From assembly GCF_007097365.1 (NCBI RefSeq), contig NZ_VJZR01000012.1, forward strand, positions 43,416 through 107,415: a DNA stretch of 64,000 nucleotides, given 5' to 3'. Positions 8,425-17,348 of the stretch are shown here, piece after piece. The position numbers were made by a program, and so were the translations under genes. This DNA comes from Flavobacterium franklandianum (GTDB lineage Bacteria; Bacteroidota; Bacteroidia; Flavobacteriales; Flavobacteriaceae). The notes beneath the pieces are model-generated. The model had not been told where the DNA came from and did no database searches. It worked only from the letters and a program-made list of their open reading frames with translations. The stretch's first letter is position 1. Every line of letters starts with the position of its first letter.

Positions 8425-10644
8425 ATGTTAGAAATAGATCTTGAAAAGGAAAACAAAGCAATTGCTCACGAATACAAAGAGTTACTTCGAATAAGTTATC
8501 AAACTTTATCACCCGAAGACAAGAAACTCATTCGTAAAGCATTTGATGTTGCTATGGATGCGCACAAAGATCAGCGCAGAAAATCTGGAGAAGCATACTT
8601 TTTCCATCCTATTGCTGTGGCCAAAATTGTGGCTTCGGAGATAGGTTTGGGAGCAACTGCTATTGCCGCTGCACTATTGCACGATGTGGTCGAAGATACT
8701 CCAATAACAGTAGAAGATATCGAACAGATGTTTGGATCAAAAGTAGCCCAACTCGTTGAAGGATTGACCAAAATTTCGAAAGTTCAAAAAGAAATGAATG
8801 TTTCGATGCAAGCCGAGAATTTTAGGAAAATGCTTTTCACACTCAATGATGATGTGCGTGTAATCCTGATAAAAATTGCCGATAGATTGCATAATATGCA
8901 AACTTTGGACAATATGGAAGATTTCAAACAAATCAAAATTGCCTCAGAAACTTTATACATTTATGCACCATTAGCACATCGTTTGGGTTTATATAAAATA
9001 AAAAACAAACTTGAGGATTTAGGATTAAAATATACTGAACCTGTTATTTATGATGATATTGTAAGTAAAATAAAGGAAACAAAAGAGGAGCAAGACGCTT
9101 ATATAAAAGACATTTCGGACATTCTAAAGATTGCATTAGACACAGAAGAACTCGATTACATCATCAAAGGAAGGCCCAAATCAATCTATTCTATTTATAG
9201 AAAAATGAAAGTTCAAGGTGTGGGTTTTGATGAAGTTTACGACAAATTTGCTTTGCGAATTGTATACAAATCGAACCCTCACGAAGAAAAATTCTTGGCT
9301 TGGAAAATATATTCTATCGTTACAGACCACTATAGACCTAGCCCTAGTCGTTTGAGAGATTGGATTTCATCTCCAAAAACCACGGGTTACGAAGCCTTGC
9401 ATATTACGGTAATGGGACCAAAAGGGCGCTGGGTCGAAGTACAAGTTCGAAGCGAACGCATGGACGAAATAGCCGAAAAAGGATATGCGGCGCATTACAA
9501 ATACAAACAAGGCGGCTCTGAAGATAGTGGTTTAGACATTTGGCTCAATCTGCTAAAAGAAGCGTTAGAAAACCCTGAAACCAATGCTGTAGATTTTGTT
9601 GAAGATTTTAAAATGAATTTATATTCTAAGGAAATCTTTGTTTTTACACCAAAAGGAGAAATAAAATCATTACCAAAAGGCGCAACCTCACTCGATTTTG
9701 CTTTCAGTATTCACTCCGAAGTTGGAATTCGTACACGAGGAACACGCGTCAACGGAAAATTAGTTCCTTTGAATCACGAATTAAAAAGTGGAGATCAAAT
9801 AGAAATCATAACCTCCCAATATCAAAAACCAACCATCAACTGGCTGGATTATGTAACCACTTCGAGAGCAAAAAATAAAATAAAAAATGTTCTAAACGAA
9901 AACACGAAAAAAATTGCCGAAGAAGGAAAAGAAATACTCACTCGAAAACTGAGACACTTAAAAATTACTTTGAGTGAATCGGTGGTGAACGAATTAGTCA
10001 ATTTTTTCAAATTAAAAACAAGTTTAGATTTGTTTTATCGCGTGGGAGTTGGTGCTATCGAAAATCAACAATTAAAGGATTACGCAGCCCAAAAAAGCAA
10101 CACTTTCATTAATTTTTTCAAGAACAAAATTAAACGTTCAGCTAGTACTTCTAATGAAGACATTCACAAACAAGTACTGAACAGTAATTATGACATGTTG
10201 GTTTTTGGCGCTGACCAAGACAAATTAGATTATAAATTATCAACCTGCTGCAATCCCATTCCGGGCGACGAAGTATTTGGTTTTATCACAATAAATGAAG
10301 GGATTAAAGTACACAAAAGAGATTGTCCAAATTCAATAAGTCTCCAATCGAATTATGCGTATCGCATTATGCAAGCTAAATGGATTGACTCTTCACAACA
10401 GGAATTCAAGGCTATTTTACACATTACAGGGATGGACACCATTGGACTTACAAACAAACTCACCAAAGTAATTTCGGACAATATGAATGTAAATATTCAA
10501 AGTATTTCTTTGAGTGGCGAGGCTGGAATTTTTAACGGACAAATAGCAGTAATCGTTCAAAACAACAATATTTTGAAAAAATTAATTGATAATATCAAAC
10601 AAATAGATGGTGTAGATAAAGTGACACGGGAATATAAAAATTAA
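8425..10644 (+). CDS. spoT: bifunctional (p)ppGpp synthetase/hydrolase (RelA/SpoT)
   Basis: A 739-residue RSH enzyme that makes and degrades the stringent-response alarmones (p)ppGpp. Domains in order: HD hydrolase with HPI (61-63) and HDVVEDT (86-92); RelA/SpoT synthetase with GRPKSIYSIYRKM (249-261) and SSPKTTGYEALH (315-326); TGS (about 403-463); a Cys/His-containing conserved region with CCNPIPGDEV; and a C-terminal ACT domain (about 665-739). The intact HD motif and synthetase loop predict both activities. The length matches single-copy Bacteroidota RSH proteins. It precedes the fur-like and purA genes; purA makes this grouping notable since ppGpp inhibits adenylosuccinate synthetase in several bacteria. 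Confidence 0.96.
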   Translation: MLEIDLEKENKAIAHEYKELLRISYQTLSPEDKKLIRKAFDVAMDAHKDQRRKSGEAYFFHPIAVAKIVASEIGLGATAIAAALLHDVVEDTPITVEDIEQMFGSKVAQLVEGLTKISKVQKEMNVSMQAENFRKMLFTLNDDVRVILIKIADRLHNMQTLDNMEDFKQIKIASETLYIYAPLAHRLGLYKIKNKLEDLGLKYTEPVIYDDIVSKIKETKEEQDAYIKDISDILKIALDTEELDYIIKGRPKSIYSIYRKMKVQGVGFDEVYDKFALRIVYKSNPHEEKFLAWKIYSIVTDHYRPSPSRLRDWISSPKTTGYEALHITVMGPKGRWVEVQVRSERMDEIAEKGYAAHYKYKQGGSEDSGLDIWLNLLKEALENPETNAVDFVEDFKMNLYSKEIFVFTPKGEIKSLPKGATSLDFAFSIHSEVGIRTRGTRVNGKLVPLNHELKSGDQIEIITSQYQKPTINWLDYVTTSRAKNKIKNVLNENTKKIAEEGKEILTRKLRHLKITLSESVVNELVNFFKLKTSLDLFYRVGVGAIENQQLKDYAAQKSNTFINFFKNKIKRSASTSNEDIHKQVLNSNYDMLVFGADQDKLDYKLSTCCNPIPGDEVFGFITINEGIKVHKRDCPNSISLQSNYAYRIMQAKWIDSSQQEFKAILHITGMDTIGLTNKLTKVISDNMNVNIQSISLSGEAGIFNGQIAVIVQNNNILKKLIDNIKQIDGVDKVTREYKN

Positions 10645-10726
10645 TAAAAGAGTGTAAGTTGGGAAAGTTATGCATTTAGTGACTAAACTTTTAAACTCTT
10701 AAACTTCTAAACTAAAAAATATAATT

Positions 10727-10734
10727 TATCTTTG
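10727..10734 (+). promoter_or_regulatory. -7 promoter box of the fur-like gene
   Basis: TATCTTTG matches the Bacteroidota -7 consensus and ends only 6 bp before the ATG at 10741. Transcription would start at or within a few bases of the start codon. This also rules out the in-frame TTG at 10732 as a translation start. Confidence 0.7.
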
Positions 10735-10740
10735 CATGAT

Positions 10741-11208
10741 ATGACACAAATTTCAGTTGATAACAGCAGTAATCAAGAAATTGTAAAAAATGTTTTTACA
10801 ATCTATCTGGAAAATAACGGACATCGCAAAACGCCAGAGCGTTATGCTATCCTTCAAGAAATATATGATAGTGAGGAACATTTTGATATAGAAAATCTCT
10901 ACATCAAGATGAAAAATAAAAACTACCGTGTGAGTAGAGCCACTCTTTACAACACCATTGAACTTTTATTAGAATCTGGTTTAGTTCGTAAACATCAATT
11001 TGGACAAAATCAGGCACATTATGAAAAATCATATTTCGACAAACAACACGATCACATTATAATGACCGATACTGGCGAAGTAATCGAGTTTTGTGACCCT
11101 CGAATTCAAACTATCAAAAAAACCATTGAAGAAATATTCGATATTGAAATCACACATCACTCCTTATATTTATACGGAACAAAACGAAATAAAGAAATAA
11201 CAAACTAA
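10741..11208 (+). CDS. Fur-family transcriptional regulator
   Basis: A 155-residue Fur-family metalloregulator: N-terminal winged helix ([37 protein letters not shown]) and C-terminal dimerisation/metal domain with [11 protein letters not shown] and [19 protein letters not shown]. Only one Cys is seen in the usual CxxC structural-zinc position, so the zinc site differs from classical Fur. The start at ATG 10741 is forced by the promoter box overlapping the upstream TTG. It is followed by purA after 18 bp and probably cotranscribed. Whether it senses iron, zinc or peroxide cannot be decided here. Confidence 0.92.
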   Translation: MTQISVDNSSNQEIVKNVFTIYLENNGHRKTPERYAILQEIYDSEEHFDIENLYIKMKNKNYRVSRATLYNTIELLLESGLVRKHQFGQNQAHYEKSYFDKQHDHIIMTDTGEVIEFCDPRIQTIKKTIEEIFDIEITHHSLYLYGTKRNKEITN

Positions 11209-11226
11209 CTACAAATTATAAATAGA

Positions 11227-12498
11227 ATGACCGCAGATTTATTACTAGGATTACAATGGGGAGATGAAGGAAAAGGAAAAATTGTTGACGTCCTTACGTC
11301 TAAATATGACATTATTGCTCGCTTTCAAGGTGGACCAAATGCTGGACACACTTTAGAATTTGATGGAATTAAACACGTTTTGAGAACCATTCCATCTGGG
11401 ATTTTTCATAAAACTGCAATGAATATTATTGGAAACGGAGTCGTAATTGACCCTGTTGTTTTTCAAAAAGAAATCGAAGGATTGGCTAAATTTAATATGG
11501 ATATCAAATCCAAATTAATCATTTCCAGAAAAGCACACTTAATTTTACCAACACACCGTTTACTCGATGCAGCTTCCGAAGCCTCAAAAGGAAAAGCAAA
11601 AATTGGTTCTACTCTTAAAGGAATTGGTCCGACTTATATGGACAAAACTGGTAGAAATGGAATTCGTGTTGGAGATATTGAACTGGAAGATTTCAACGAA
11701 AGATACCGTGTATTGGCCAACAAGCACGAAGAAATGATTAAATTCTACGATGTTAACATTCAGTATAATTTAGATGAAATGGAAAAAGAATTCTTCGAAG
11801 CCATCGAGGAATTGAAGAAAATAGAGTTTATTGACAGCGAAGAGTATATCAATCAAGCCCAAAGAGCTGGAAAAACAATTTTATGCGAAGGTGCTCAAGG
11901 ATCTTTGCTTGATGTAGATTTTGGAACTTATCCGTATGTAACTTCTTCAAATACAACTGCTGCTGGTGCGTGTACAGGATTAGGAATTGCTCCAAACAAA
12001 ATCAAAGAAGTATACGGAATTTTCAAAGCCTATGTAACTCGTGTAGGTAGTGGACCTTTTCCAACAGAACTTTTTGACGAAGACGGAGAAACAATGGCCA
12101 GAGTTGGAAATGAATATGGCTCTGTTACAGGTAGAAAACGTCGTTGCGGATGGTTGGATTTAGTAGCTTTGAAATATGCAGTCCAAATTAATGGTGTAAC
12201 CCAATTGATGATGATGAAAGGGGATATTCTTTCTGGATTTTCCACCTTGAAAGTGTGTACACAATACAACTACAAAGGCAAAGCAATTTCTCATTTTCCT
12301 TACAATATTGAAACTGAAAACGTAACTCCTATTTATAAAGAATTCAAAGGATGGCAAGCTGATCTAACTGGAATGACCACTTATGATGAAATGCCTATCG
12401 AATTAAAAGAATATATAGAATTTATAGAAAACTATATCGAAGTTCCTATAAAAATTGTGTCTGTTGGACCAGATAGAAAGCAAACGATTTTAAAATAA
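11227..12498 (+). CDS. purA: adenylosuccinate synthetase
   Basis: A 423-residue enzyme that joins IMP and aspartate with GTP to give adenylosuccinate, the first committed step from IMP to AMP. The N-terminal GTP/catalytic motif LQWGDEGKGKIVD (9-21) and the NAGHT motif (38-42) with catalytic His41 are present, as are the IMP/GTP-binding segments GPTYMDKTGRNGIR, LCEGAQGSLLDVDFGTYPYVTSSN and VTGRKRRCGWLD. The length is normal for the family. It lies 18 bp after the fur-like gene and ends in a strong terminator. Confidence 0.98.
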   Translation: MTADLLLGLQWGDEGKGKIVDVLTSKYDIIARFQGGPNAGHTLEFDGIKHVLRTIPSGIFHKTAMNIIGNGVVIDPVVFQKEIEGLAKFNMDIKSKLIISRKAHLILPTHRLLDAASEASKGKAKIGSTLKGIGPTYMDKTGRNGIRVGDIELEDFNERYRVLANKHEEMIKFYDVNIQYNLDEMEKEFFEAIEELKKIEFIDSEEYINQAQRAGKTILCEGAQGSLLDVDFGTYPYVTSSNTTAAGACTGLGIAPNKIKEVYGIFKAYVTRVGSGPFPTELFDEDGETMARVGNEYGSVTGRKRRCGWLDLVALKYAVQINGVTQLMMMKGDILSGFSTLKVCTQYNYKGKAISHFPYNIETENVTPIYKEFKGWQADLTGMTTYDEMPIELKEYIEFIENYIEVPIKIVSVGPDRKQTILK

Positions 12499-12506
12499 AA
12501 ACACTG

Positions 12507-12537
12507 AACGTCTCGATTTATCGGGACGTTTTTTTTT
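12507..12537 (+). terminator. intrinsic terminator after purA
   Basis: The stem AACGTCTCGA/TCGGGACGTT with a short ATTT-type loop is followed by a run of T, placed directly after the purA stop. Confidence 0.9.
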
Positions 12538-12553
12538 AAAACAATCACTTCAA

Positions 12554-13135
12554 ATGAACAACCCGAAAATAAAAATAAAACAAACCGAGTTACTTTCCGA
12601 TAATTGGTACTTATTGAACAAAGTCACATTCGATTTCTTAAGAAAAGACGGCGTTTGGATTACCCAAAAAAGAGAAGTATATGACCGTGGAAACGGAGCT
12701 GCAATATTACTCTACAATAGCCAACAAAAAACAATCATTCTTACTCGACAATTCAGACTTCCTGCCTACCTCAACGGCAACAAAACTGGAATGATGATAG
12801 AAGTATGCGCAGGACTTCTCGACCAAGATCATCCTGAACAATGCATTATTCGTGAAACCGAAGAAGAAACTGGATACCGAATAAAATCAGTTCAAAAAAT
12901 TATGGAAACTTTTATGTCTCCGGGAGCCGTAACCGAAATTTTACATCTATACGCTGGCGAATATGATGCTTCGATGAAAGTAAACGAAGGTGGAGGATTG
13001 GAACACGAGCAAGAAGAAATTGAAGTAATTGAAATGCCTTTTGAGGAAGCTTATGCGTTGATTGCAACTGGTGAAATAAAAGATGCTAAAACTATTATGC
13101 TATTGCAATATGCCAAAATAAATGGGTTGGTTTAA
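12554..13135 (+). CDS. NudK-like Nudix hydrolase (GDP-mannose pyrophosphatase family)
   Basis: A 193-residue Nudix hydrolase. The core box is RETEEETG (100-107) preceded by AGLLDQDHPEQ, closely resembling E. coli NudK, and EVYDRGNGAAILLYN and LTRQFRLPAYLNG upstream also match that subfamily, which cleaves GDP-mannose and related sugar nucleotides. SPGAVTEILHLYAGEYD and GGGLEHEQEEIEV follow. One glutamate usual in the first half of the box appears as His (residue 93), although alignment in this loop is uncertain. It stands alone with its own terminator. Substrate assignment is by family resemblance. Confidence 0.88.
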   Translation: MNNPKIKIKQTELLSDNWYLLNKVTFDFLRKDGVWITQKREVYDRGNGAAILLYNSQQKTIILTRQFRLPAYLNGNKTGMMIEVCAGLLDQDHPEQCIIRETEEETGYRIKSVQKIMETFMSPGAVTEILHLYAGEYDASMKVNEGGGLEHEQEEIEVIEMPFEEAYALIATGEIKDAKTIMLLQYAKINGLV

Positions 13136-13152
13136 ATAATCTAATATGACGA

Positions 13153-13175
13153 TCAGTTTCGAACTGACTTTTTTT
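13153..13175 (+). terminator. intrinsic terminator after the Nudix gene
   Basis: TCAGTT-TCG-AACTGA stem-loop followed by a seven-T run. Confidence 0.85.
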
Positions 13176-13301
13176 AATAATTACAACCAACAAGTTAGTC
13201 TTAATAAATAGGAGAACAAATACAATTGATTATAGACGGTCAATTTATATACTATTCCTAAACAAAATCATTTGTTTTTAATCTCAAAAGTCTTTACAAT
13301 T

Positions 13302-13330
13302 AAAAAAAAAAACCAGCTCAATGAGCTGGC
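13302..13330 (-). terminator. intrinsic terminator of the T9SS-secreted protein gene
   Basis: On the minus strand the stem CCAGCTCA/TGAGCTGG is followed by a run of more than nine T, 20 bp past the stop codon at 13353. Confidence 0.88.
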
Positions 13331-13352
13331 TCTAATTAATTATTTTGATTGA

Positions 13353-14009
13353 CTACAACATAAATTTTAATTTTTTGTTGTCGTTAGTGACTAAAATGTA
13401 CACTCCGGTAGTTAATTTAGACAAATCTACGTTAGAAGCATTAGCAAGCTTAAAATTCATAACCGTTTTACCAGTTACGTCATATACAGATGCAGACTCA
13501 TAAGCACCTGATTTATTCACCACAAGTAATTTTGCAGCCTTGTTTACATACATATCTCTTGGGTTTACGAAAGATTCCAATCCCATTGTACCACCAGTAA
13601 AACTGACAAATTGAGTAGCACTTTGTAAATAAGTTGTTGTACCTGCAACTGTTATATATGTAAACCATCTGTAGCTAGTGTACCCTGCATCAATAAATTT
13701 TTGTGGAATTGCAGAAGCAATATTTGCTGTTGTAGTAAAAAGAGTGGTCGTTGCTGCCGCAGGAACCGGAATACCAGTTTTATAACTCATTGCTCCATCA
13801 TAGACTGTATTATCATTCGCATCTAAGGGAACAATCTGAATCTCGCACGTACCATCAACACTAGCAGTGTAATTAAATTTAACAGTTTGTGTTGATCCCA
13901 AAGCTACTGAAGTTGGAAAATCAACTGCAGTCATGGTGTCTTGTGCATAACCAAAAGAAGTTGCTACTAAAGTAGCGGTAAGCAAGATTTTTTTAGTAAA
14001 GTTCATCAT
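13353..14009 (-). CDS. small secreted protein with T9SS type A sorting domain
   Basis: A 218-residue exported protein: signal peptide ending near SFGYAQ, a beta-rich, Thr-rich middle (VALGSTQTVKFNYTASVDGT, SYRWFTYITVAGTTTYLQ), and a C-terminal sorting domain of the type IX secretion system. In the latter LLVVNKSGAYESASVYDV, TGKTV and LTTGVYILVTNDNKKLKF are the conserved A/B/C elements. The protein is therefore expected to cross the outer membrane through T9SS and be released or anchored. The middle domain resembles Ig/fibronectin-like carbohydrate or adhesion modules but no enzyme motif is visible. Its promoter region contains a striking 22-bp-arm palindrome. Confidence 0.9.
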   Translation of the reverse strand: MMNFTKKILLTATLVATSFGYAQDTMTAVDFPTSVALGSTQTVKFNYTASVDGTCEIQIVPLDANDNTVYDGAMSYKTGIPVPAAATTTLFTTTANIASAIPQKFIDAGYTSYRWFTYITVAGTTTYLQSATQFVSFTGGTMGLESFVNPRDMYVNKAAKLLVVNKSGAYESASVYDVTGKTVMNFKLANASNVDLSKLTTGVYILVTNDNKKLKFML

Positions 14010-14044
14010 AATTAATTTTTTTTAAAGGTTATTATTTATATATA

Positions 14045-14091
14045 TTTTGTTAAACAATCGGTTGTACAATACAACCGATTGTTTAACAAAA
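14045..14091. repeat. perfect 22-bp-arm palindrome with 3-nt centre
   Basis: Arms 14045-14066 and 14070-14091 are exact reverse complements around CAA; the centre-proximal part of the arm is AATCGGTTGTA. It lies 36 bp upstream of the minus-strand secreted-protein ATG. The flanks are A-rich after the hairpin on both strands, so it lacks the T tract of a terminator. The rest of 14010-14367 holds only AT-rich sequence. Confidence 0.92.
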
Positions 14092-14367
14092 ATATGAATT
14101 ATTTTTACATATCAAAAAAATAAATGAATTATTTTTTTATATCTAAAATAATACCTCTAAATCATTAGGATTTAGAAAACTAATCATTTTACACCCGATA
14201 AATTAATGAATCAATTCTTATGCAATTCACACAAATAAATTTCTTAAATTTTGATTCTATTTTTACTTTATTGACACTTCAAATTGAAACCAAAAACATA
14301 TTAAATTTATTGCTAAAAAAAATTAATTCATATTTAAACACTAATTTTACTCAAACGATTTTAAGTT

Positions 14368-15468
14368 TTGAAAAACGAAAAGAAAAAACACTCCGCACTT
14401 CACGAAAAAGATGGAATTTCACCACCCGAAATTATCAGTCTAAATGCTGTGGAGCAAATTCAGAAGTTCAGAAAAAAACAACTTTCTTCAAGAGAATTAA
14501 TCGACGGAATTTTATCTGGAAACATTGCTGATTTAAGCCGAGCGATTACTTTGGTCGAAAGTACCAACGCCAACCATTTGGCGAAAGCCAATGAAATAAT
14601 TAATGCTTGTTTGCCGTATGCCAATGAATCGTTAAGAATAGGAATCACAGGAGTTCCCGGTGTAGGGAAAAGTACTTTTATCGAAGCTTTTGGAAAATAT
14701 TTAACTTCATTAGGGAAAAAAGTGGCGGTACTTGCCGTTGATCCATCAAGCACAATTTCTCACGGAAGCATTCTAGGCGACAAAACCAGAATGGAAGAAT
14801 TGGTAAAAGATACGAATGCTTACATTAGACCATCGGCTTCGGGAGAAACGTTGGGAGGAGTTGCTCGAAAAACTAGAGAAACCATAACCCTTTGCGAAGC
14901 TGCCGGATTTGATACGATTCTTATCGAAACTATTGGCGTTGGCCAAAGCGAAACTGCTGTTCACAGTATGGTAGATTTCTTTTTATTATTAAAAATTTCT
15001 GGTGCAGGTGACGAATTGCAAGGCATAAAACGTGGGATAATGGAAATGGCCGATGCTATTATTATCAACAAAGCCGATGGCGATAACATTAAGAAAGCGA
15101 ATTTAGCAAAAGCAGAATTCAACAGGGCTTTGCATTTATTTCCCGCCAAAAAATCAGGCTGGACACCAATAACTTCAACTTGTAGTGCGATTACACACGA
15201 TGGGATTCCTGAAGTTTGGAAAACAATAGAGCAGTTTCTGGAATTTACAAAAAGAAATAAATATTTTTTTAAAAAGAGAAAAGAACAGAATCAATATTGG
15301 CTGTTGGAAACCATTAACGAACAATTAAAAAGTAATTTTTACAATCATCCTGAAATTATAAAACTTTTAGAATCTTCTAAAAAGGCGGTTTCAACTGATG
15401 AAATATCCCCTTTTGCAGCCGCTCAAGAATTATTGAATGTGTACCAAAATTACAAGAAAATATCCTGA
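14368..15468 (+). CDS. meaB: MeaB-type GTPase, methylmalonyl-CoA mutase chaperone (ArgK/MeaB)
   Basis: A 366-residue G3E-family P-loop GTPase that loads and protects the adenosylcobalamin cofactor of methylmalonyl-CoA mutase. Walker A is GVPGVGKST (95-103); VAVLAVDPSSTISHGSILGD, METHYL-mutase contacts near RPSASGETLGGVA, the switch region ETIGVGQSE (187-195) and the NKAD specificity motif are present. A C-terminal dimerisation arm (about 290-366) is intact. The only in-frame start near the conserved N-terminus is TTG at 14368; no earlier or nearby ATG exists. The mutase subunits are not in the window. Confidence 0.94.
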   Translation: MKNEKKKHSALHEKDGISPPEIISLNAVEQIQKFRKKQLSSRELIDGILSGNIADLSRAITLVESTNANHLAKANEIINACLPYANESLRIGITGVPGVGKSTFIEAFGKYLTSLGKKVAVLAVDPSSTISHGSILGDKTRMEELVKDTNAYIRPSASGETLGGVARKTRETITLCEAAGFDTILIETIGVGQSETAVHSMVDFFLLLKISGAGDELQGIKRGIMEMADAIIINKADGDNIKKANLAKAEFNRALHLFPAKKSGWTPITSTCSAITHDGIPEVWKTIEQFLEFTKRNKYFFKKRKEQNQYWLLETINEQLKSNFYNHPEIIKLLESSKKAVSTDEISPFAAAQELLNVYQNYKKIS

Positions 15469-15499
15469 TACCATTTCACTTGTTCTTCTAAATCTCATT

Positions 15500-17182
15500 T
15501 TATTTAAGTTGTAATAAAAACGCTTTTTCTAAATTAGCGTTACGAGTGTTGGGATTTAAAAATTTTAGATTTAATCGAGTGATTCTATAATGGTCAATCA
15601 TAAATTCTTTTGACCATTGTATTTTGTTTTCTTTGAGTTCTTTCATCTGATCTTCATAAACAAACAACCATTGTCCTTTTTTTAAATACTTAGGAATTTT
15701 ATTTATGGTAATTTTGGGAGTTGTTTGTTTTGTGTAAAAATCCAACGACCAACTATTTTTATCTCCTTCTATCCTATATACATCTTTAGGATTTATATGT
15801 TCTTTCTCTAGAAGCAAAGCAGCATTATTTCCGGCTTGATATTGTAATATTTTTGGATAAAACTGAGTGTTTAAACAAAAGTTTATAACAATCATAAAAT
15901 AAACAGAAATCAAAATCATTTTTTTGGCACTATTTGTTTTGCTAAAAATGATATAACCTAATCCAATTAATAATAATAAATCGCATAAAATAAAAGCAAA
16001 ATGAGGTATAGGAAAAGACCAAAAAATAATAAATAAAACAAATCCACATCCTAAAGAGAGTGTGAAATATTGAATATTTAATACTGTTTTTAAAGTTTTA
16101 AGTTTATTATTTTCATATAAACTAATAACATATCCAGCAACTAAAACAGACAAAATAGGTAATAAACTATTTAAATAATGAGGTAATTTAAATTTTGAAA
16201 AACTAATAACAATCATGATTGCCAAAACTCCAATTGATGTCAAAGCTTCTATTCCTGATTGAAATTTAAATTTTGACACAATAAATAGCTTTATTCTAGA
16301 AAATAAAGCTAAATATACCATAACAGACCAAGGTAGAAAAGCCCATAAAAGTGTATGGAAAAAGAAAAAATAATCTGGACTAGTTTCAGTAAAACCAGAG
16401 GCTGTCAATCTATTAAAACTTTGATCCCAAAGAATAAATCGTATTCCAGAAATATTAGATTGTCCTTGTATAATTTTTTCAGGATGTAAATCGAATTGCA
16501 CATAATAGGCGTACAAAACTGGAGCTATAGCCAATACAAAAGTAAGAATGGTAATAATAGTTTTCCAAGACCAAATCGCCTTCCATTTTTTATTATAAGC
16601 AAGATAACTTAGAATGCAAATTGCGGGTACGAAAACGCCCAATTGCCCTTTGCACGAAAAAGCAATAGCAACTCCAATAGCCCCTAGAACTGCGTTAATC
16701 AGTTTATTATGATTTACATAAAGCACAAGTTGCCAGACACCAAAAATAGTTGCTCCCGTTAAAACAGCATCAGTTCTAACATCGTGATTTGATAAAATAA
16801 TGGCTTGAGCGGATAAGAATACTAAAGAGGCAATATGGCTGGCTTTATATCCATAAAATTCCTTTGCCAAACGGTTCGTAGAATAGGCTCCTAAAAGTGT
16901 AAATAACAGGGCTGGAATTCGATAAGACCATTGAGAAATTCCAAAAAGTTTAAAAGACAATGCTGCCAACCAAAAATGCATGTGTGGTTTGTCGAGATAA
17001 TCTTGTCCCCCTTTATAAATATTTAAAAAATCATTTTCTAGGAACATCCGCATAGCCATTGTGGCATGTTGTGCCGAGTCATTCTCCATCAGTGGAATCC
17101 ATAATCCTGAAAGATAAACTACTGCAAGTAATATATATAATGGAATATAATCTCTTTTTGAAAGGAATGTGTTCATTGACAT
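15500..17182 (-). CDS. ArnT-like glycosyltransferase family 39 membrane protein
   Basis: A 560-residue membrane glycosyltransferase with a dozen or so hydrophobic helices. The N-terminal loop has MENDSAQHATMAMRM, with the acidic residue expected for catalysis in GT39/GT83 enzymes, followed by YLDKPHMHFWLAALSFKLFG, a hallmark of the PMT/ArnT superfamily. Such enzymes move a sugar from a polyprenyl-phosphate carrier to lipid A, a protein or another lipid on the periplasmic side. The opposite-strand GT2 gene at 17349 makes the polyprenyl-phosphate sugar donor type, which supports a shared pathway. The acceptor is unknown. Confidence 0.9.
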   Translation of the reverse strand: MSMNTFLSKRDYIPLYILLAVVYLSGLWIPLMENDSAQHATMAMRMFLENDFLNIYKGGQDYLDKPHMHFWLAALSFKLFGISQWSYRIPALLFTLLGAYSTNRLAKEFYGYKASHIASLVFLSAQAIILSNHDVRTDAVLTGATIFGVWQLVLYVNHNKLINAVLGAIGVAIAFSCKGQLGVFVPAICILSYLAYNKKWKAIWSWKTIITILTFVLAIAPVLYAYYVQFDLHPEKIIQGQSNISGIRFILWDQSFNRLTASGFTETSPDYFFFFHTLLWAFLPWSVMVYLALFSRIKLFIVSKFKFQSGIEALTSIGVLAIMIVISFSKFKLPHYLNSLLPILSVLVAGYVISLYENNKLKTLKTVLNIQYFTLSLGCGFVLFIIFWSFPIPHFAFILCDLLLLIGLGYIIFSKTNSAKKMILISVYFMIVINFCLNTQFYPKILQYQAGNNAALLLEKEHINPKDVYRIEGDKNSWSLDFYTKQTTPKITINKIPKYLKKGQWLFVYEDQMKELKENKIQWSKEFMIDHYRITRLNLKFLNPNTRNANLEKAFLLQLK

Positions 17183-17320
17183 GTTGTAGGGTTAACTTAT
17201 AATTTTAAAAACCAGCAAAAATAAGATAAAATAGCGTTTAAAAACAGCCATTAAATATAATAAACAAATTTAAGAAAAGATTTCTTATCAAGAACTAAAT
17301 ACAAAATTGGTTTATTGTTT

Positions 17321-17328
17321 TATATTTG
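17321..17328 (+). promoter_or_regulatory. -7 promoter box of the GT2 operon
   Basis: TATATTTG, 20 bp before the ATG at 17349, fits the Bacteroidota consensus. No clear -33 TTG at the usual spacing. Confidence 0.6.
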
Positions 17329-17348
17329 CAACATAAATATATTGTACT

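Noticed and set aside
14220..14531. 103-codon ORF before meaB
   Set aside because: It overlaps meaB in another frame, lacks family features and its composition follows AT-rich non-coding sequence.
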